DNA of 64,000 bases from Isoetes taiwanensis (taxonomy: Eukaryota; Streptophyta; Lycopodiopsida; Isoetales; Isoetaceae): positions 23,594,874-23,658,873 of the forward strand of contig JAJEKV010000003.1 of the NCBI GenBank assembly GCA_021234155.1. The letters are read 5' to 3'. Both the position numbers and the translations under genes were made by a program. Below, one piece after another: positions 34,130-46,965 of this stretch. Position 1 is the stretch's first letter. Every line of letters begins with the position of its first letter. The notes under the pieces are model-generated. The model saw only the letters and a program-made list of their open reading frames with translations, was not told where the DNA came from and searched no databases.

Positions 34130-34789
34130 AATGAGGCAAAGAGGCACCGATCAAAACTTCGTGAGGTGAGGAGTAGTGGATGTGGATAATCGTAGGAACC
34201 CGAAGACTCCATTGAGTCGCCGGTATTGATGGCCGCTTTAAATTTCACATTCAATGCGGGCAACTAGGGCTCGCCGCAAGGGGAACGCTAGGGAAGGGAA
34301 CGCCGCATGCGCCTCAAGATCAAGGGCGCCTGTGCACAAAATCCAAAGCCTTACCATTTTAAAAAAGAAGATGTTGTGCATAATGAGAAATTTCTTATTT
34401 GTCCCTAAGCTTAGCTGTCAATATGTTAACCACTACTACATTTTATGATGATAAGGATGTGCTGCAAACCTCTCGCTTCATCGAAAAAGAGTAACCCCAT
34501 AAAACCACCCAATTGGCACCAACGAGTAAAGTCTCCCCGCGGCTCCGTGACTCCATAATAGCAAAGAAAGAGTATTCTAAACTATCGCAGGTATAGAGAC
34601 CGTGATTTTTACATGCTAGTTCTTATCAATTCAAGGTTGAAGTCCTCAATGAAACGTGGCATAAGCTGTGAATCATACTAGTAGAATGCGACACCATGCA
34701 AGACTTGTTTAGAAATGGGAACATGCAAGACCATTAATTATATAGTGATAAAATATAAATACAACTTATATTCGCCTTTGTACTTGGGA

Positions 34790-36120
34790 ATGATTTGAGA
34801 TGAATGTCTCCGCCCCGTGAGGATGGGGGCTTGGCCATTCCGATTTAGTGCTGCATAGTAAGGTGTTGGTCTCCAAGTTTCTTTGGAGCATTCTCGCAGA
34901 TGGGGCATCTTCTCCTCGTGCGCGCCGTTGTTGCAATCTCTTCGCCATTGTGTGGCGCTTTGGGAAGCCGTCAGCATGTGGAGTTGCCCCGGCAATCGCA
35001 AGTATGGTCTCCCACCTTTCCCACATGCATCCCCTTTTCTCACGTGAGTGTTAAGGGCTTGGGATCATGTGCGTGTGCTCTTCCAGCTAGATTATGCCTC
35101 GCTTTATCACCACTCTTCTCCTTTCTTGTGGGTTCCTTTACCCCTCAAGCAAGACTTGCCCTTCACGCCGCAGAATCGCATGCTCTGACGCTAGGCACGC
35201 TGGAGGCGAAGCTGCTGTGGCTCACCTTGAGGATTGGTATTGGGGTAGTCAGCTAGCTTCGTGGGAGTTCTTTCGAGCTCGCTTTCCGAGGGGCGCGACC
35301 CAAGCTATCCGGGAGCACGCGGGCGGGAGTATTCCGCTACACATACCTATAGTCCCTCGATGATGATGTGGTGGTGCAGTTTGGAAGGTTCATCCGGATG
35401 TTGTGTCTTCTTACTTTGTGCGGTCTTCTTACCGGTGTCCGGCTATTCATGACACACGCCCCTTCGTGCAAGTGGTCTCGCCAGCAGCCCGGTTCTCGAT
35501 GGCGCTCGGGTTTGGGCGTGGACATGGAGCTCACTTCCCCAATCGGGCGTTAGGTGCTTCGCGGCGTGTGGTGCACCACCAGATCGTGGTGAATGCCCTT
35601 GTGAGTCGGTTTAGGCCGGTGTGAGCCCTCTCGCCCTTGTTGTGGCCTTCATCGTGAGACTATGGAGCATTGTCCGGTTTTATGCCCTCACTTGCGTGCT
35701 GCCCGGGATTGGGTTAGGGCTCGCTTCGTGAGATTGACTAGCCGCCAGCTGTCGCTTTGCATGTGTATCCCGGGTGCTTGGCCACTCTTGCGGCAGCAAG
35801 CCTTGCATCCGGCGTGGGGCTTGGTTGGTGTGGCTGATTTGGAAGCGGGCGGTTGTTGTGGATCTTTCAGGGATTCAAAGCAACTGCAGCCTCTCTGATT
35901 CCTCGACTCAGGTACAAGCTATTTCAAAGCTTTCTGGTGTTCCCGGGAGTAGTAGAGCGGAAGTTTGCCATTTGGCGGGACTTCTTGGGTGTTGTAGATG
36001 GTGATGGTCGGTTTGTACAGCAGTAGAGTTGCAGTTTTTCTGTGAGTTTATTGTGGAGTTTCGAGGTATCGCTGTCTCTTTGGGGCAGTTCTCCTTCCTC
36101 CTCACTTGCTTTGTAACATT
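34790..36120. other. GC-rich block with overlapping ORFs (unit B), unrecognised
   Basis: Counterpart of 3,750-4,985 with the same abrupt end (TTGTAACATTACCATTCTTT). ORFs of 65-118 residues lie in several frames on both strands. The plus frame near 35,390-35,624 is the most protein-like, but I recognise no domain. Confidence 0.4.
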
Positions 36121-36937
36121 ACCATTCTTTTAATATATTGATGACACAGTTCTTCAAAAAACAAAAAAACCCAACTTACAACACATACCAAAAAAAACTC
36201 ATATTCACTTCGATTCAAGAACAATTTTATTTCTATGTATTGTGAGGTTGCAATAGTGAATGCATGAATGCATGGAATGCAATTTTATGATTTTTATTGG
36301 TTCTTATCCTTTGTTTCCTCCATTAGCCATGTGACTACACCTTTTTATCTACCCAAAGTATTATAGCCTTTGGTTAAGCAAATGAATCTTTTCATTGTCA
36401 TCCACTGCCATTTGCACCAAACATTTTTCCTTGCAATGTCGTTAACTAAAACACATGAAAAATATATCAACTACTTGCTAAAGCCAGAGATGATAAAAAG
36501 AATAAGAATATTCCTTTCTAGAACTACTACAGATAGACATGACAAGAATGCGCCCTCATGGGCATCTCCTTGATAACCAAAACAAGTACATACTGATAGC
36601 AAGCTAGTGAAACCATTATGGCCTCTGGATTAAAAAACTCGCCTTTCTCGGTTTTCGAGGAAAACCCCGACAATAATGGGATCACTAACCAATGCTAGGT
36701 CCAAAAACATAATAGATCTTGTACCCTCATGCTGACTAGCCTTATTGGGTGAAAATACATTACAACAATGAAGTTGCCAAAGATGAAACATGTTTGAATT
36801 GTCTTCTCCATTGAGCTTCATCTTGTGCTTCGAATCCAAAGCTCTCTTCCAAAAAGCCACGCTAACGGAAGGCACACAAAGAACTATTTCCCCGTGATTC
36901 ACAAGAAAGACAAACCCAAAGGCCACCAAGGCCATCT

Positions 36938-37072
36938 AGGCACTAGGGCCTCCAACCAGGCACTAGGGCCACCATCCAGGCACAAGGGCCTCAACCAGGC
37001 ACAAAAGCCTCAACCAGGCACAAAGGCCTCCAACTAGCCACTAGGCCTCCAACTAGGCACCAAGCCTCCAAC
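36938..37072. repeat. Minisatellite, 18-20 bp period
   Basis: About seven imperfect copies of a CAGGCACTAGGGCCTCCAAC-type unit lie inside the unit B-only insertion. Confidence 0.85.
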
Positions 37073-37105
37073 AAAGTGTTAGTTTACAAACAAGATATAA
37101 AATAA

Positions 37106-37128
37106 GGGAGGGAGGGTGGGTGGGTGGG
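37106..37128 (+). other. Potential G-quadruplex run
   Basis: There are six consecutive GGG runs with one-base (A or T) spacers, so four-stranded folding is possible on the plus strand. It lies inside the unit B insertion, and its complement (CCACCCTCCCTCCCTT) is repeated at 27,307. Confidence 0.6.
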
Positions 37129-38789
37129 ACCAAACCCTAAGAAGGAGATGCTAAAATGAGAAGCTGATGAAGAACGAATGAAGGTGAAAGAAGATAAATA
37201 GGGGAGGACAAACTAACTAACTAACCAACCAACTACCTCCGTAGTTCTAGAACTTCATTTACCTTCTATTCTGTGAAACGAAGGTAAATGCCATTTATAA
37301 ATGGCAAAACAGAAAACCAACCTACTAATTGAATGATGGATGTCTTTTATGACACCTAAAGGAAGGATATTAATGCTTTCCAATAGAGACAGATAGATAG
37401 GAAGAAACATTTCACGCGAAGGGGTTAAATCACAAATTCCACATGTTCGCGTATCCCATAGGAGTAGTGAATTGGCTATTGCATGAGTCTCAGGCAATAT
37501 TTTTAACCATTTTCTGGAGATGTGACATGGGGTATACTTCCCATGTAGAGATGTTACACATGGGAGTTCAACTAAGCTGGTATCTACAATCTTGAAGATG
37601 CTCTTGCTCATGTGAAGAGAACCAAGCAATCGATTAGATGTTGAGTCTTATGTATTATATAACATGCCATTAAAAGCTCTCTGTTTTTCTTTTTTTTTTA
37701 ACCTTTGATAACCAAATGATTTCTAACTCGCTTATTCGCTTTTGATAATAGAATAGAATAGAATAGAATATGTTTTAGCGCCCACGGAGACCAACCGCCT
37801 ATGGGACCCAAACAAAAAGAGAGCAAAGTAGTTTATTATCGACAGATTAAAAACCCTCGCCCGGCGGGTTTTCGAGGGAAAAACCTTAGCAATAAGCATG
37901 CCGGCATACCGCATAATTGCATAGGACAGCTCAATACCGGCCCCAGGGGACACAAACGAAGTCCGCATCTATAATCTCCCCGAGGTATGACCCCAACAAA
38001 CCCATCGACGCCAGAGTCAATAACTCGATGCAACGGCCGGGCCGTGCACTAGTAATCGAACATATTGCTCCTGATATGGGCAAATGCCGGGCGATCCGAG
38101 GGCATGACATTCATCCTCAATCGCCGGTGACAACACCGGCAAAGCCTTTGCTCGTGGTTTCCCGAGCCCAACGCCTGCTTCAATGCGGCGATGTGCACCC
38201 GCGTATGAATGGAAGCTATAAGTCCGCGCTGAGCTTGCTTGTCTTTCCACCAGATTTCAGGCGCTAGACCCATCGCCGCGGGCAAAGCAAGGTGGGGGCA
38301 AGCGCATCAGCCATAGCGACCACCTTTTGGAAGTAAACGATATGGCGCTCCAATGCAGCCCGCTGAAGGGGTTGGAAAGCCCGCCTCCCCGAGTAGGATC
38401 CGCACGGAACTATGGACTTCACCCCCGTGGCCCGTGCCAAGAAGGCCTTCTCGCACCGCCGAGGTCATCATTCCAGTGTTGGGGATATCACCGACCCCAC
38501 ACTTCTGCCCCATACAAAAGGACCGCCTCAACCAAGGCCCAAAACAAATGTGATCGTGGCCCCAGGCATACAACTCGCCTTTGTGGTCGTTGTTCTCGCA
38601 TGGCATATAGTGCTTTCCAACCCGCCGTGACCCGAACCCGATAGCCGCGATCCTAATGGGTGGTAGTTGAGAACTCAATCCCCAAGTACTTGTAGGTCGG
38701 AGCCACCTCTACCTCTTGCCCCCGGTAAGTGAATGTGGGAAGCCTTGGTCGACGGATGATGCAACTAGCAAAGACCCTAGTTTTGGCCA

Positions 38790-39545
38790 AGTTAACTCGC
38801 ATGCCGCTGAATTGGCAAAAGTGTCAAGAGCATCCAGTGACGCTGCATGTCCTCCGGAGTATAGGCCATGAGGTTGACATCGCCGGCATATATGAGTTGC
38901 CGGATTGTGTGATGCATGAGATGTGCGCCCGCACCTCCATGCTCAGAGAGCCAATCTTCCAACTGATCAATGTATAGGCCAAAGAGTGTGGGGAGAGGGG
39001 GCAACCTTGACGCACTCCAATGCTACTGATCACCGGCTATGCTGCCGATGTGATACGCCCGAAAGCACGCCATACAACCTATATAATCAGATTCTCGCAA
39101 GTCCGGGGGGGTCCTACCGCCGCCGCAGCCCGTCCCGTGAGCTTGTTGCGGGGTAATCGTGGTCGAACACTTTTGCAAAATCCACGAAAACAATAGTATG
39201 TGTCTTCTCGCTGCACGGGCGATTCCTCGCTATCCTCAATCAATGTGCGCAGAGTGAAGATATGATCAATGGTGGAATGTTTGGGCCAAAACCCGCCGCG
39301 TAAGAGCTCGCACCCTCCGCTTCCTCCGCCCATATTGTCACCGCTCAAGGATGCCACCAACAGCTTTGCAAAGGGCATTGAGGGTCCCCTGCTTTGTATA
39401 TGGGCACTACTCTACTAGTGGTCCATTGCGTAGGGAAGCCTTCTCGCAATGCTTTATTGAACAATGCCGCGGAGGACAGCACCAATGGAGGCCCAAACCC
39501 ATTTCGTGGTTCTGCTTGCATGCCATCTAAATCGCTCCCTCCCAT
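38790..39545 (-). pseudogene. LINE reverse transcriptase (copy B)
   Basis: Pieces in order are LFNKALREGFPTQWTTSRVV and PIYKAGDP (39,345-39,545), GGFWPKHSTIDHIFTLRTLI (39,079-39,378), then GVRQGCPLSP and LIYAGDVNLMAY (38,792-39,033). These are standard LINE RT blocks. The catalytic box reads YAGD rather than YADD, and the sequence in copy A differs again at the same codons, so this may be decay or sequence error. The enzyme would copy the LINE RNA at the nicked target. Confidence 0.78.
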
Positions 39546-39859
39546 TAGCTAGACGCCAGGGGCCCATGATGACATCCCCTCGTGGATAACCGTGAGCCAT
39601 GCCTATCTCTGGGAGGGATCGGTGCTCGCCCCCGAGCTGGTCGCATACCGCTGCAAGTACCGATCCATTGCTCCGAGGTGATGTTCCCTGTGGGCTGTGC
39701 AGGCTTGCTCAAGACCCTTCTCCGTAATGTCCCGGGGCCGGCCCGGAGACCAAACATCTGTTGCTAATGCTCATGAGGTATCCGCCTTCTTGTTCTTGAG
39801 AAAGGAGCGATATTGATCGGTCCTTCCGCCAGGGGCTCAAATTTTGAACTCGCTTCGGC

Positions 39860-40420
39860 CACCGTGGCGTGCATTAAAGTCGCCAAGCAACATAACCCCC
39901 GCCTAACCGCTTGTGGCCGCCAGATGTCATCATATAGATCGACATAGGGCTCCAATCGATCCACATCCGAATGAGTGTTATAAAAGTTGCTCTCGGCATG
40001 TGGAAAGTAGCATGCTGCTATGAGGAGAGTGTCGCCACTGTCATGCTGCACGCGCACCCACAAGTAGCGATTGTACCTGTCTGTTTTGTGCAACGAGACT
40101 GAGTGCCTCAAGGTTGCACGGTAGTAGCAGGCAACCCCGCCATGCCCTCGCTGTTCGCGGCACTCATTGAACACCGAAATGCGTATAGCCCGAGGTCCCA
40201 GAGTTCAGGGCTCTCCATGCTCCCATGTTTCCATGAGAAAAAATGAGATCCATATCCGTGCAATAGAGTTGAGGTTTCTCGCCTTTTCTCCGCTGGGGAA
40301 GCCGCGACAGTTCCAAGACACCATCCGGAGGCACACATCCTATTTGTTGGCATTCGATGTGGACGCTCGATGATCTGCCCCCTTGCCAGGGGGGGGAGTA
40401 AAGCGGCGCCGAAAGCAAAG
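39860..40420 (-). pseudogene. LINE APE-type endonuclease (copy B)
   Basis: Frames 40,108-40,418 and 39,764-40,174 encode pieces of an exonuclease-endonuclease-phosphatase domain. One has ECREQRGHGGVACYYRATLR and RYNRYLWVRVQHDSGDTLLI. Near 39,868-39,895 the minus strand reads MLLGDFNAR, the GDFN motif of APE endonucleases that holds catalytic Asp and Asn. This enzyme nicks target DNA to prime reverse transcription. At least two frameshifts split it. Confidence 0.75.
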
Positions 40421-40794
40421 CAAATGGAGATAAATAATAAATTTTTTATAAATGTTTTTATTAGATAATATTAAATATCTATAAATTATTCTCTACCACT
40501 ATCATTACTTATTTATTTTATCTCCTGATTTGCAAGAGTAAATTTCTTGATAGCAAGTGGAACATTGGAATGAGCAAGAGCAAAGGGCAAAGATAAAGGA
40601 CAAAGGTAACAACAAACTAAAATATTTTAAAGGAAAAAAATATATTAACGTATTCATTCATCTATCTATCATTTAACACTATTTTAGATTGATTTAAAAT
40701 TTATATAACATAAGGCTAGATTATATTCCAAATAGAAATTGATTATCAATATAAATCAAAAGTGCAAACCATAAGGTAAATGTGATAAGTAACA

Positions 40795-40823
40795 ACTACC
40801 TACCTACCTACCTATCTATCTAT
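40795..40823. repeat. CTAC/CTAT microsatellite (unit B)
   Basis: Several CTAC units are followed by CTAT units, the counterpart of the run at 8,947-8,972. It sits just 3' of the membrane-protein remnant. Confidence 0.85.
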
Positions 40824-40827
40824 GTAT

Positions 40828-41730
40828 CTATTTGTCTATTGATGGAGCAAGGTCCGACAGTCTTAAAAAGAACCAACCTAGAATGAAAGTGCAAAGGATG
40901 CCACCAATAGCTATCGTAGTTGCAATATTAGCTCGATGCTTATAGGGTATAGTTGCAAATCCAGCTGCCGTAAGTGCGCCTAACACAAAGTTAATCGACA
41001 ATGCAAGCAAAAAAGCTGTATAAAACAATCTACGTACAATAATTGATACAGTTGTACCTATATATGTGAGAAATTGATAACATGGCTCCACTCCTGCTAT
41101 AACAATTGCAACAACAAAGAAAAATAGCAGGATGTTGAATGCCCAAAATATCCGCACTCCCATATGCTTCTAATATGCTCCACTCGGGAGTTGACGCCAA
41201 CCAGCAAATTTGACGCTTGCAATTAGAGCAGCACCCACTAAAATTGCATTTGTTGAATCTATATACACTTGATGATCCCGAGATACAACAGCTTCCTCGA
41301 TACAATTTCAGTAAAACCCTTGTCATGTTGCATAACTTAGTGCGCCCTCCCCATTCTAGACTTCTCAATTGGCAAATGATCTCGCTTAGACTTTTTTGTC
41401 CTACAAAGTGTAGCAAAAATTTCTGCCCAACCTAAAGTAGTTCGACCAAACTATTTATCCTTTTTATTCAATGTTCCCTTATGGTGTTGATGGATGAATT
41501 CAATAGTGTCTTTGTTCTTTCCATAAAAAGCTATCCACAAAAGCAGTATGTCATTTATTTTTATAACTAGACCGCGTTTTCTTAAAATACCGCTCTCGAC
41601 TATCTTATTCTTCCTTGCTTCTGTATTTGCCTCTTCGCAAAACGATTTCCAAAGACCAAACTTTTCACTCAAAGTGCTTATTAATGTTTTGGCAAATATC
41701 GTATGCACCATATAAAGAGCATGGTACAAA
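40828..41730 (-). pseudogene. PGG-like membrane protein remnant (unit B)
   Basis: The last open frame (40,828-41,163, 111 residues) has three or four hydrophobic segments: WAFNILLFFFVVAIVIAG, then LFYTAFLLALSINFVLGAL and IAIGGILCTFILGWFFL. Just upstream, across a stop, the strand encodes ILVGAALIASVKFAGW, which resembles the start of the PGG domain found at the C-terminus of plant ankyrin-repeat membrane proteins such as ACD6. A further 92-residue frame (41,451-41,729) lies upstream. The match is by pattern only. It could be a host gene fragment or an unrelated transmembrane ORF. Confidence 0.42.
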
Positions 41731-42735
41731 GCATCATGTCCCGTGAGTATCTAGAGTCCGCAAATTGATGGAAGAGCTTTATGTTACGCTTTTAGGAATT
41801 TTGTGCTTTATTTTTGCAAAATAGTGGGCTGCAATCTCACCGATACTATTTCTTATATTTAAATCAAGTTTTACGCCTCGATAAGAGTTACAAGACTATC
41901 AATCTAGTCGCTTTTGTAATAAGTTGTTGCATAGTGGAGAACAATATTTTTAGCAGAAGATTGAAATGTTGTTGATTAATTGATTTTGTAGATTGGCCAA
42001 TTACCATGAAAGTTGCCTGATGGATTGTGAATGTCCTGTGGTATTTTCATTGTTCATTTGATGGCCAGAAGATTGGGAAATCCTGGAGCACTAGAATCAT
42101 ATGCTGACTCATATCGCGTGCTAGGTTGAGAAGATTTAAGGACCGCCATTAGAAGTCTTTAAAGGTCAGATTTTGGGTATTTGGAAATGGATTCACCAAC
42201 TACCTATTTCATTTTGTTTTGATGTGCAAAAAATTATATACATACAACCTCAGTTTATTTGGTGGGGAGGTGAATATACAAATAACTGGAAGGTTGGGAT
42301 TATAGAGTGGCAATGATACTGAGGTGATGGCATCCAAGGGAGTAGATATTGAACAAGATATGGGGAGCTTATTGAATGATGCAAGCTTGTTAGTTCTGCT
42401 ACATTTCTATGCTACAGTTCAACATCAAATCTCTCTGACATTGTGAAAATGAGGCTAATTTTAAGCATCAACCGATGAGGATTTATCTCAAACTAGTTTT
42501 GTGGTTGGTTTTCATCGCTACTTTATTGAGAAAAAGAGCTCAACCGCAGCTCGCTTTTGAACGGTAAAATTATATTCTTGGAGCCGTAAGGAACTTCACT
42601 TTTGCAGATTTGAAGCACGCATTCCTCCGTCCCTCCAAGAATGTCTTTTCGAAAGCAATCCCTTGTATCAATTTATGCAGAAGTTGAGCAAATGTAGTTT
42701 AATAAATTATTCGATTCTTACCCTAGAGAAAATCC

Positions 42736-43330
42736 CTATAACACATGGGTTATTCTACGAGGATCCCATAAATTCTTGCACTGAACTTGATTGTTGAGTG
42801 ATGTCTTTGAATTTTCTTGTGTTCTCATGTTTGGGCCTCTTATTCTAGGTGTCATATAGTGAGCAAACTCGTGTTGAGCGTACTCGTGTTGTCTAGGTAC
42901 GAATTTTGAGCGCACTGCGGTGTCTAGGTACAAATTTTGAGCGCATTCGTGTTGAGCAAATTGCACAACCGAGATGGGAAATTTGGAGGCTAATGCTAAT
43001 GAACCGCCATGCTCGCTAAAGCTTGGGCAGATCCTTTGTATTTGTATCTTCTTTCTCTCCTTAGAAAAGAAGACTAGAACGGTTGGAGTTAGAGAAACGA
43101 GAGGCAATAGGTGTTTTTGACAGCCTATTTTTTTGTGCACATATGTGATCCTTCTTGCAGATAAGCATGTAATATTTTTGCACATGTGGGCATGTGTTTT
43201 CTCCGGGTGCCATCTTGTCCATGTACCTATATGCTAGTTTGATGTGAAGTGAATGCATGTTGTTAAACCCGGCATACAAGCCCCCACCGGTACATGCCCA
43301 TTTTGAAGGAAGATAAATTGTACATTCCAA
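42736..43330 (-). other. Unrecognised split ORF (unit B)
   Basis: Counterpart of 10,876-11,409. Shared segments include the KLAY and SNRSSLLF / TVLVFFSKE regions, but a frame change separates the two halves. No family match. Confidence 0.25.
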
Positions 43331-46300
43331 GAAGTGTTGTAGGATTTGCCATCTTTTGCAAATGAGAATGAGTGGAAATTGTATGTCAAATTATATTGGG
43401 TCATGCAGGAAGAAATATCAAGGATACAACTTTATAAGACAGATCCTTGGACCACGGGAAACGCACAAATGGTAAGTTGCTTCATATGATTATTGTTTAT
43501 TCCGAAGCAAAGGTGTATGTACTTTCGCCATTGTGAATACTCATTATTATGTAGACCACTAACTATGATAAAAAAACTACAGCCATGGGAGAGTTGATGC
43601 AATGTCATCTAACCTTTGTAAATTAAATTCATTCGCCTTTCCAAAAAGGCGCTCCATGATGAAGCCTTGGTAAATTCATTGCCCATGTCACACCTATTAA
43701 GAATAAACTCGTGGCAATTTTCAACCAAAGGTCATAACAATTCAAGTCATTTTTAATTTTATTAATGGACAAATTTCAAGCCAAGACATAGAAACAATTC
43801 GCTTAGTTCCCAAAGTTGTGTTTGTTCCATGATGTTCCATGATGAAGGCTTCAACCATAAGGTCATAACAATTCAACTATTAAATGGACGTAATTTTGAG
43901 CCCAAACATAGAAACAAAGCATGGTTTAATTCATTGGTCCCTATACGTAACCTTATCGACAATCCGCCCCAACATCATAAAAAAAACATAGTATAGTTTG
44001 GTTGATTGATCGTAATGCATGAATAGCATGAACGCTACCGAACAACCCCGCTCAATGTCATAAGTAATAACTACAAGATTGTTGCTTGCTCTAACCCCAT
44101 TGGTATTCTTGTGGTCGTCACAAGATATCATCATTGAGGACGTTATAATTTCGTGAATGGTAGGCAGTGTCGATTTCAAGGGTTCCATGACATACCTAGA
44201 CCACAAATCAAACGCGAATTATCTCCTCAAATTGCTTTTATTAAAAGCTTTTAAAATTGTTGTAATCTATTCACCCATTAATGTCCCTTCAAAATCCATC
44301 AAGACCTGCTTTTCTATTATTAGGAGGAACCAAATATCAGACATCAAATGAAACACATACCTCTGGAATGAGTTTGACTCTTCTACCAACAACGTTTTAA
44401 AAAGCACATAATTTTGTTACTGTTGTAATTGCATAACCCTGGTTAATAGACACAATTCTGTCAGTATTGATAGTATACAACCTCAAAATAGAGAATAATA
44501 CAGACATAACCTATGCAATAACATTGCTAAGATATGGGTATAGTCAAATTTCTACCATCATAAAGGTCATTACCACCTTATCTTAGAGGGCTCTTTCTGA
44601 GCATTTTGAATTGGAGAGATGATATGTTGTAGGGGAATTTGCTAAGCCCTGTTCCATATAAGTACCATAGAAATATCATGGTCATGATCTATAAAGCCCA
44701 AAAATAGCTTGTCTTGACATCATATGAATATAAAACCTAATCAACAAAGAACTAATCCAAGATGAGAAAATGGTCTAAGAACATCTCAACCGGGCGGCAA
44801 AGAAACAATGGTTACCGCGACCGCAAGGCTTTGCATTTCAATTTTGATCACCAATTTCTTCCTCGAGGCAACCCCCGCAAAAAAAATTATAGAGGTGTAG
44901 ATGTGCTTATCTATGCACAACTCCGCAAGCCAAAGTGCAGAGAGCATCCAAAGTGGATCAAAACAACAAAAAGCACGTCTTAGCATTTCAATTTCGACGA
45001 AATGTCAATTCTTCTTCGAGGCAACCCTGCATCATGAACATGTCTTCCCGTGTTGCATCATCAACGATCTTAAAAGCAAAGTAAAAAGAATAAACGAAAA
45101 ATCTTACTAAACACCATAGGGAAGGCATTTAGCTTTTTAGACAGATATGACAGAGCCGCAATCTAAGGAAGAGTTTGAGCTACTTAAATGATGCACCGCC
45201 TATAATATAAACCATAGCCCAAAAAGGTTAGAAACATACCTAGAAAGCGCATAACAACGACATCTTCATTGCCGGCATGCTATTATAGTTGAGTCAATGA
45301 TAGCATCGAGCAATGACATAGTACAAATGCAGATAATCATCAGCTTTTAGGTAGCCATCTTTATTGTTGGCATGCTATTATAGCTCAATCAATGCATATT
45401 ATCGTGAGCAATGACATAGTATTCAAGCAAATCGCCATCGATCTTCGTAGCCAATCACTTTAGCCTCCAAAAGCTGAAAGTCTCCAAAAGATTCATGGTG
45501 CCGGTAAATTTGCCATCAACAATCCAATTATACAATACCCAAAAGTCCGATTTGCACCAACAAATTCAAAACAATTCTATACAAATCATAAAATTGTGTA
45601 TAAGAACATCCAAACTGCATTGCATTGCATCATGATGAACCGCATCCACAACATTGGATTGGCAAGCACAAAAATATGAGGAACCAATTAGGCCCATCCC
45701 CAATGCCTTGGCAAGTATTTCAGCTTATATCTCAAAGCTTGTGTCAAGGGCATGCTTACATTATGTCGCCCAAAATCATATGGCATGAAAGACATAAAAT
45801 GCACGATGTCCACAATGACCATTACATTATTTTACTTGTGGAGCCAAGTAATATATTGCGCTTGCATTCACACTCAAATGTATTGACAAGATGTATCCAT
45901 TGGTGCCAGATCGATCACCCAGTTCCCCGCCATTTCAAAGAATCAGCAGAAGAACACGCCTTTCCAACACTCTCACTTGGACATATAACTAGCATAACTT
46001 CTCCACCGGTTCCGATCATTTTCTTCTCACGGATCTCAATAGATTGAGCTCTCTCGCTTTCAAAGACCGACCGAGACAGAGACAGCTTTATCACGCTTCC
46101 TTTGGAAAGACGCTTTGCTCAATTTCTTCATTCCATCAGGCCTTACTTACTTCCTTCTTCTTTTTATCAATATCTTCAATAACAAGCAAACCGCACCGCT
46201 ACATCATCCTTTTTGTTTTGGAGTTCCCCTATACCACCTTCATAATGTATGCCCATAGGAGTCTTCGTGCTTCATAGAGGATTCTTCTAGCTCACGGCAA

Positions 46301-46890
46301 TGCCGCAGATTTTCGAGTGAGTCCGCAATCATGTCATGAGCTTTATTATTCCTCCAATCCTTCAACAAGACATGCCAAAAGCAAAATTTAATCTTGCTTT
46401 CCATTTAAAGTAGCCTCTTCAATGAACATATCAAAGGCAAACTGAATACATCATAGGTGCACCACTCATGGCACACCAACCGCCTCTTATATTCTCGTGG
46501 AATTCCCTATCCGCCCAACCAATTCAAGAAATGGTGGCTCTCGCATAACCGCCTATGCGATCGATGCACCACATCGGTCCACGCTTTGAAGATGCACCCT
46601 TTCAGTATAAAATAAAATAGTTCACGGGCTTTGCAGCCATTTTTCTGTATGAATTCAACTGCCATAGGTGCATTCTGATATAACCATTATTGAAATTTTA
46701 AGGAAAGGACCTAAATTACCAAGGATTTCTGGCGGATTTAAGAGCTACAACCCGCCAGAAGTCAAATCTCCGCGGCATTATGCTCCTCGGCAAGAAATTC
46801 CACGCCATTTCTTTGAAAAAAATAGTACCATCTATCTATGGTCAGCCTCAGGCCGGTATATATCCATGGTCACCGGCTCTGTGGCTCCAA
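43330..46890. other. AT-rich spacer without recognisable gene (unit B)
   Basis: Counterpart of 11,410-15,000. The ORF at 45,625-46,047 (140 residues) has no equivalent open frame in unit A and no family features. Confidence 0.5.
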
Positions 46891-46965
46891 AGCAGATATG
46901 ATATATTTAGGAGATATGATATATCACTGATATCACTGATATGATATATTTAGGAGATATTTTAA
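46890..46965. repeat. GATATGATATAT short repeats
   Basis: Repeated GATATGATATAT and TTTAGGAGATAT phrases occur, also present in shorter form at 14,990-15,065 in unit A. Upstream of the acidic ORF. Confidence 0.6.

Larger units (their letters stand above)
36516..37295 (-). mobile_element. Insertion of about 780 bp, only in unit B
   Basis: Unit A reads ATTCCTTTATAAATGGC across this point without a break. The 10 bp palindrome GTTCTAGAAC lies at both edges (36,516-36,527 and 37,241-37,252), readable either as a short terminal inverted repeat or as a target duplication. The minus strand has the LINE-type TTTTCCTCGAAAACC...TTTTTTAATCC signal (36,628-36,666) and a 101-residue ORF (36,630-36,935) with no family match. 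A hairpin of CATTTACCTTC with GAAGGTAAATG follows at 37,256-37,290. Confidence 0.6.
37745..40425 (-). mobile_element. LINE retrotransposon, endonuclease and RT (copy B)
   Basis: This minus-strand non-LTR element has no LTRs, an endonuclease domain at 40.4-39.85 kb and reverse transcriptase at 39.55-38.8 kb. On the plus strand its 3' end is next to a (TAGAA)n run at 37,746-37,771, which is the LINE tail. The 5' end is probably truncated near 40,425, where AT-rich spacer begins. No ORF1 gag-like gene was found. Copies in both array units occupy the same place, so it inserted before the duplication. Confidence 0.8.

Noticed and set aside
24884-34135. ATGAGG on both sides of the full gypsy element as a target site duplication.
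   Set aside because: The copies lie 3 bases from one LTR end and 1 base from the other, in a region rich in GAGG, so the match is not convincing.
38790-39033. YAGD in the LINE RT as proof of inactivation.
   Set aside because: The two copies disagree at this codon and errors are frequent in this sequence, so the box could be normal in the plant.
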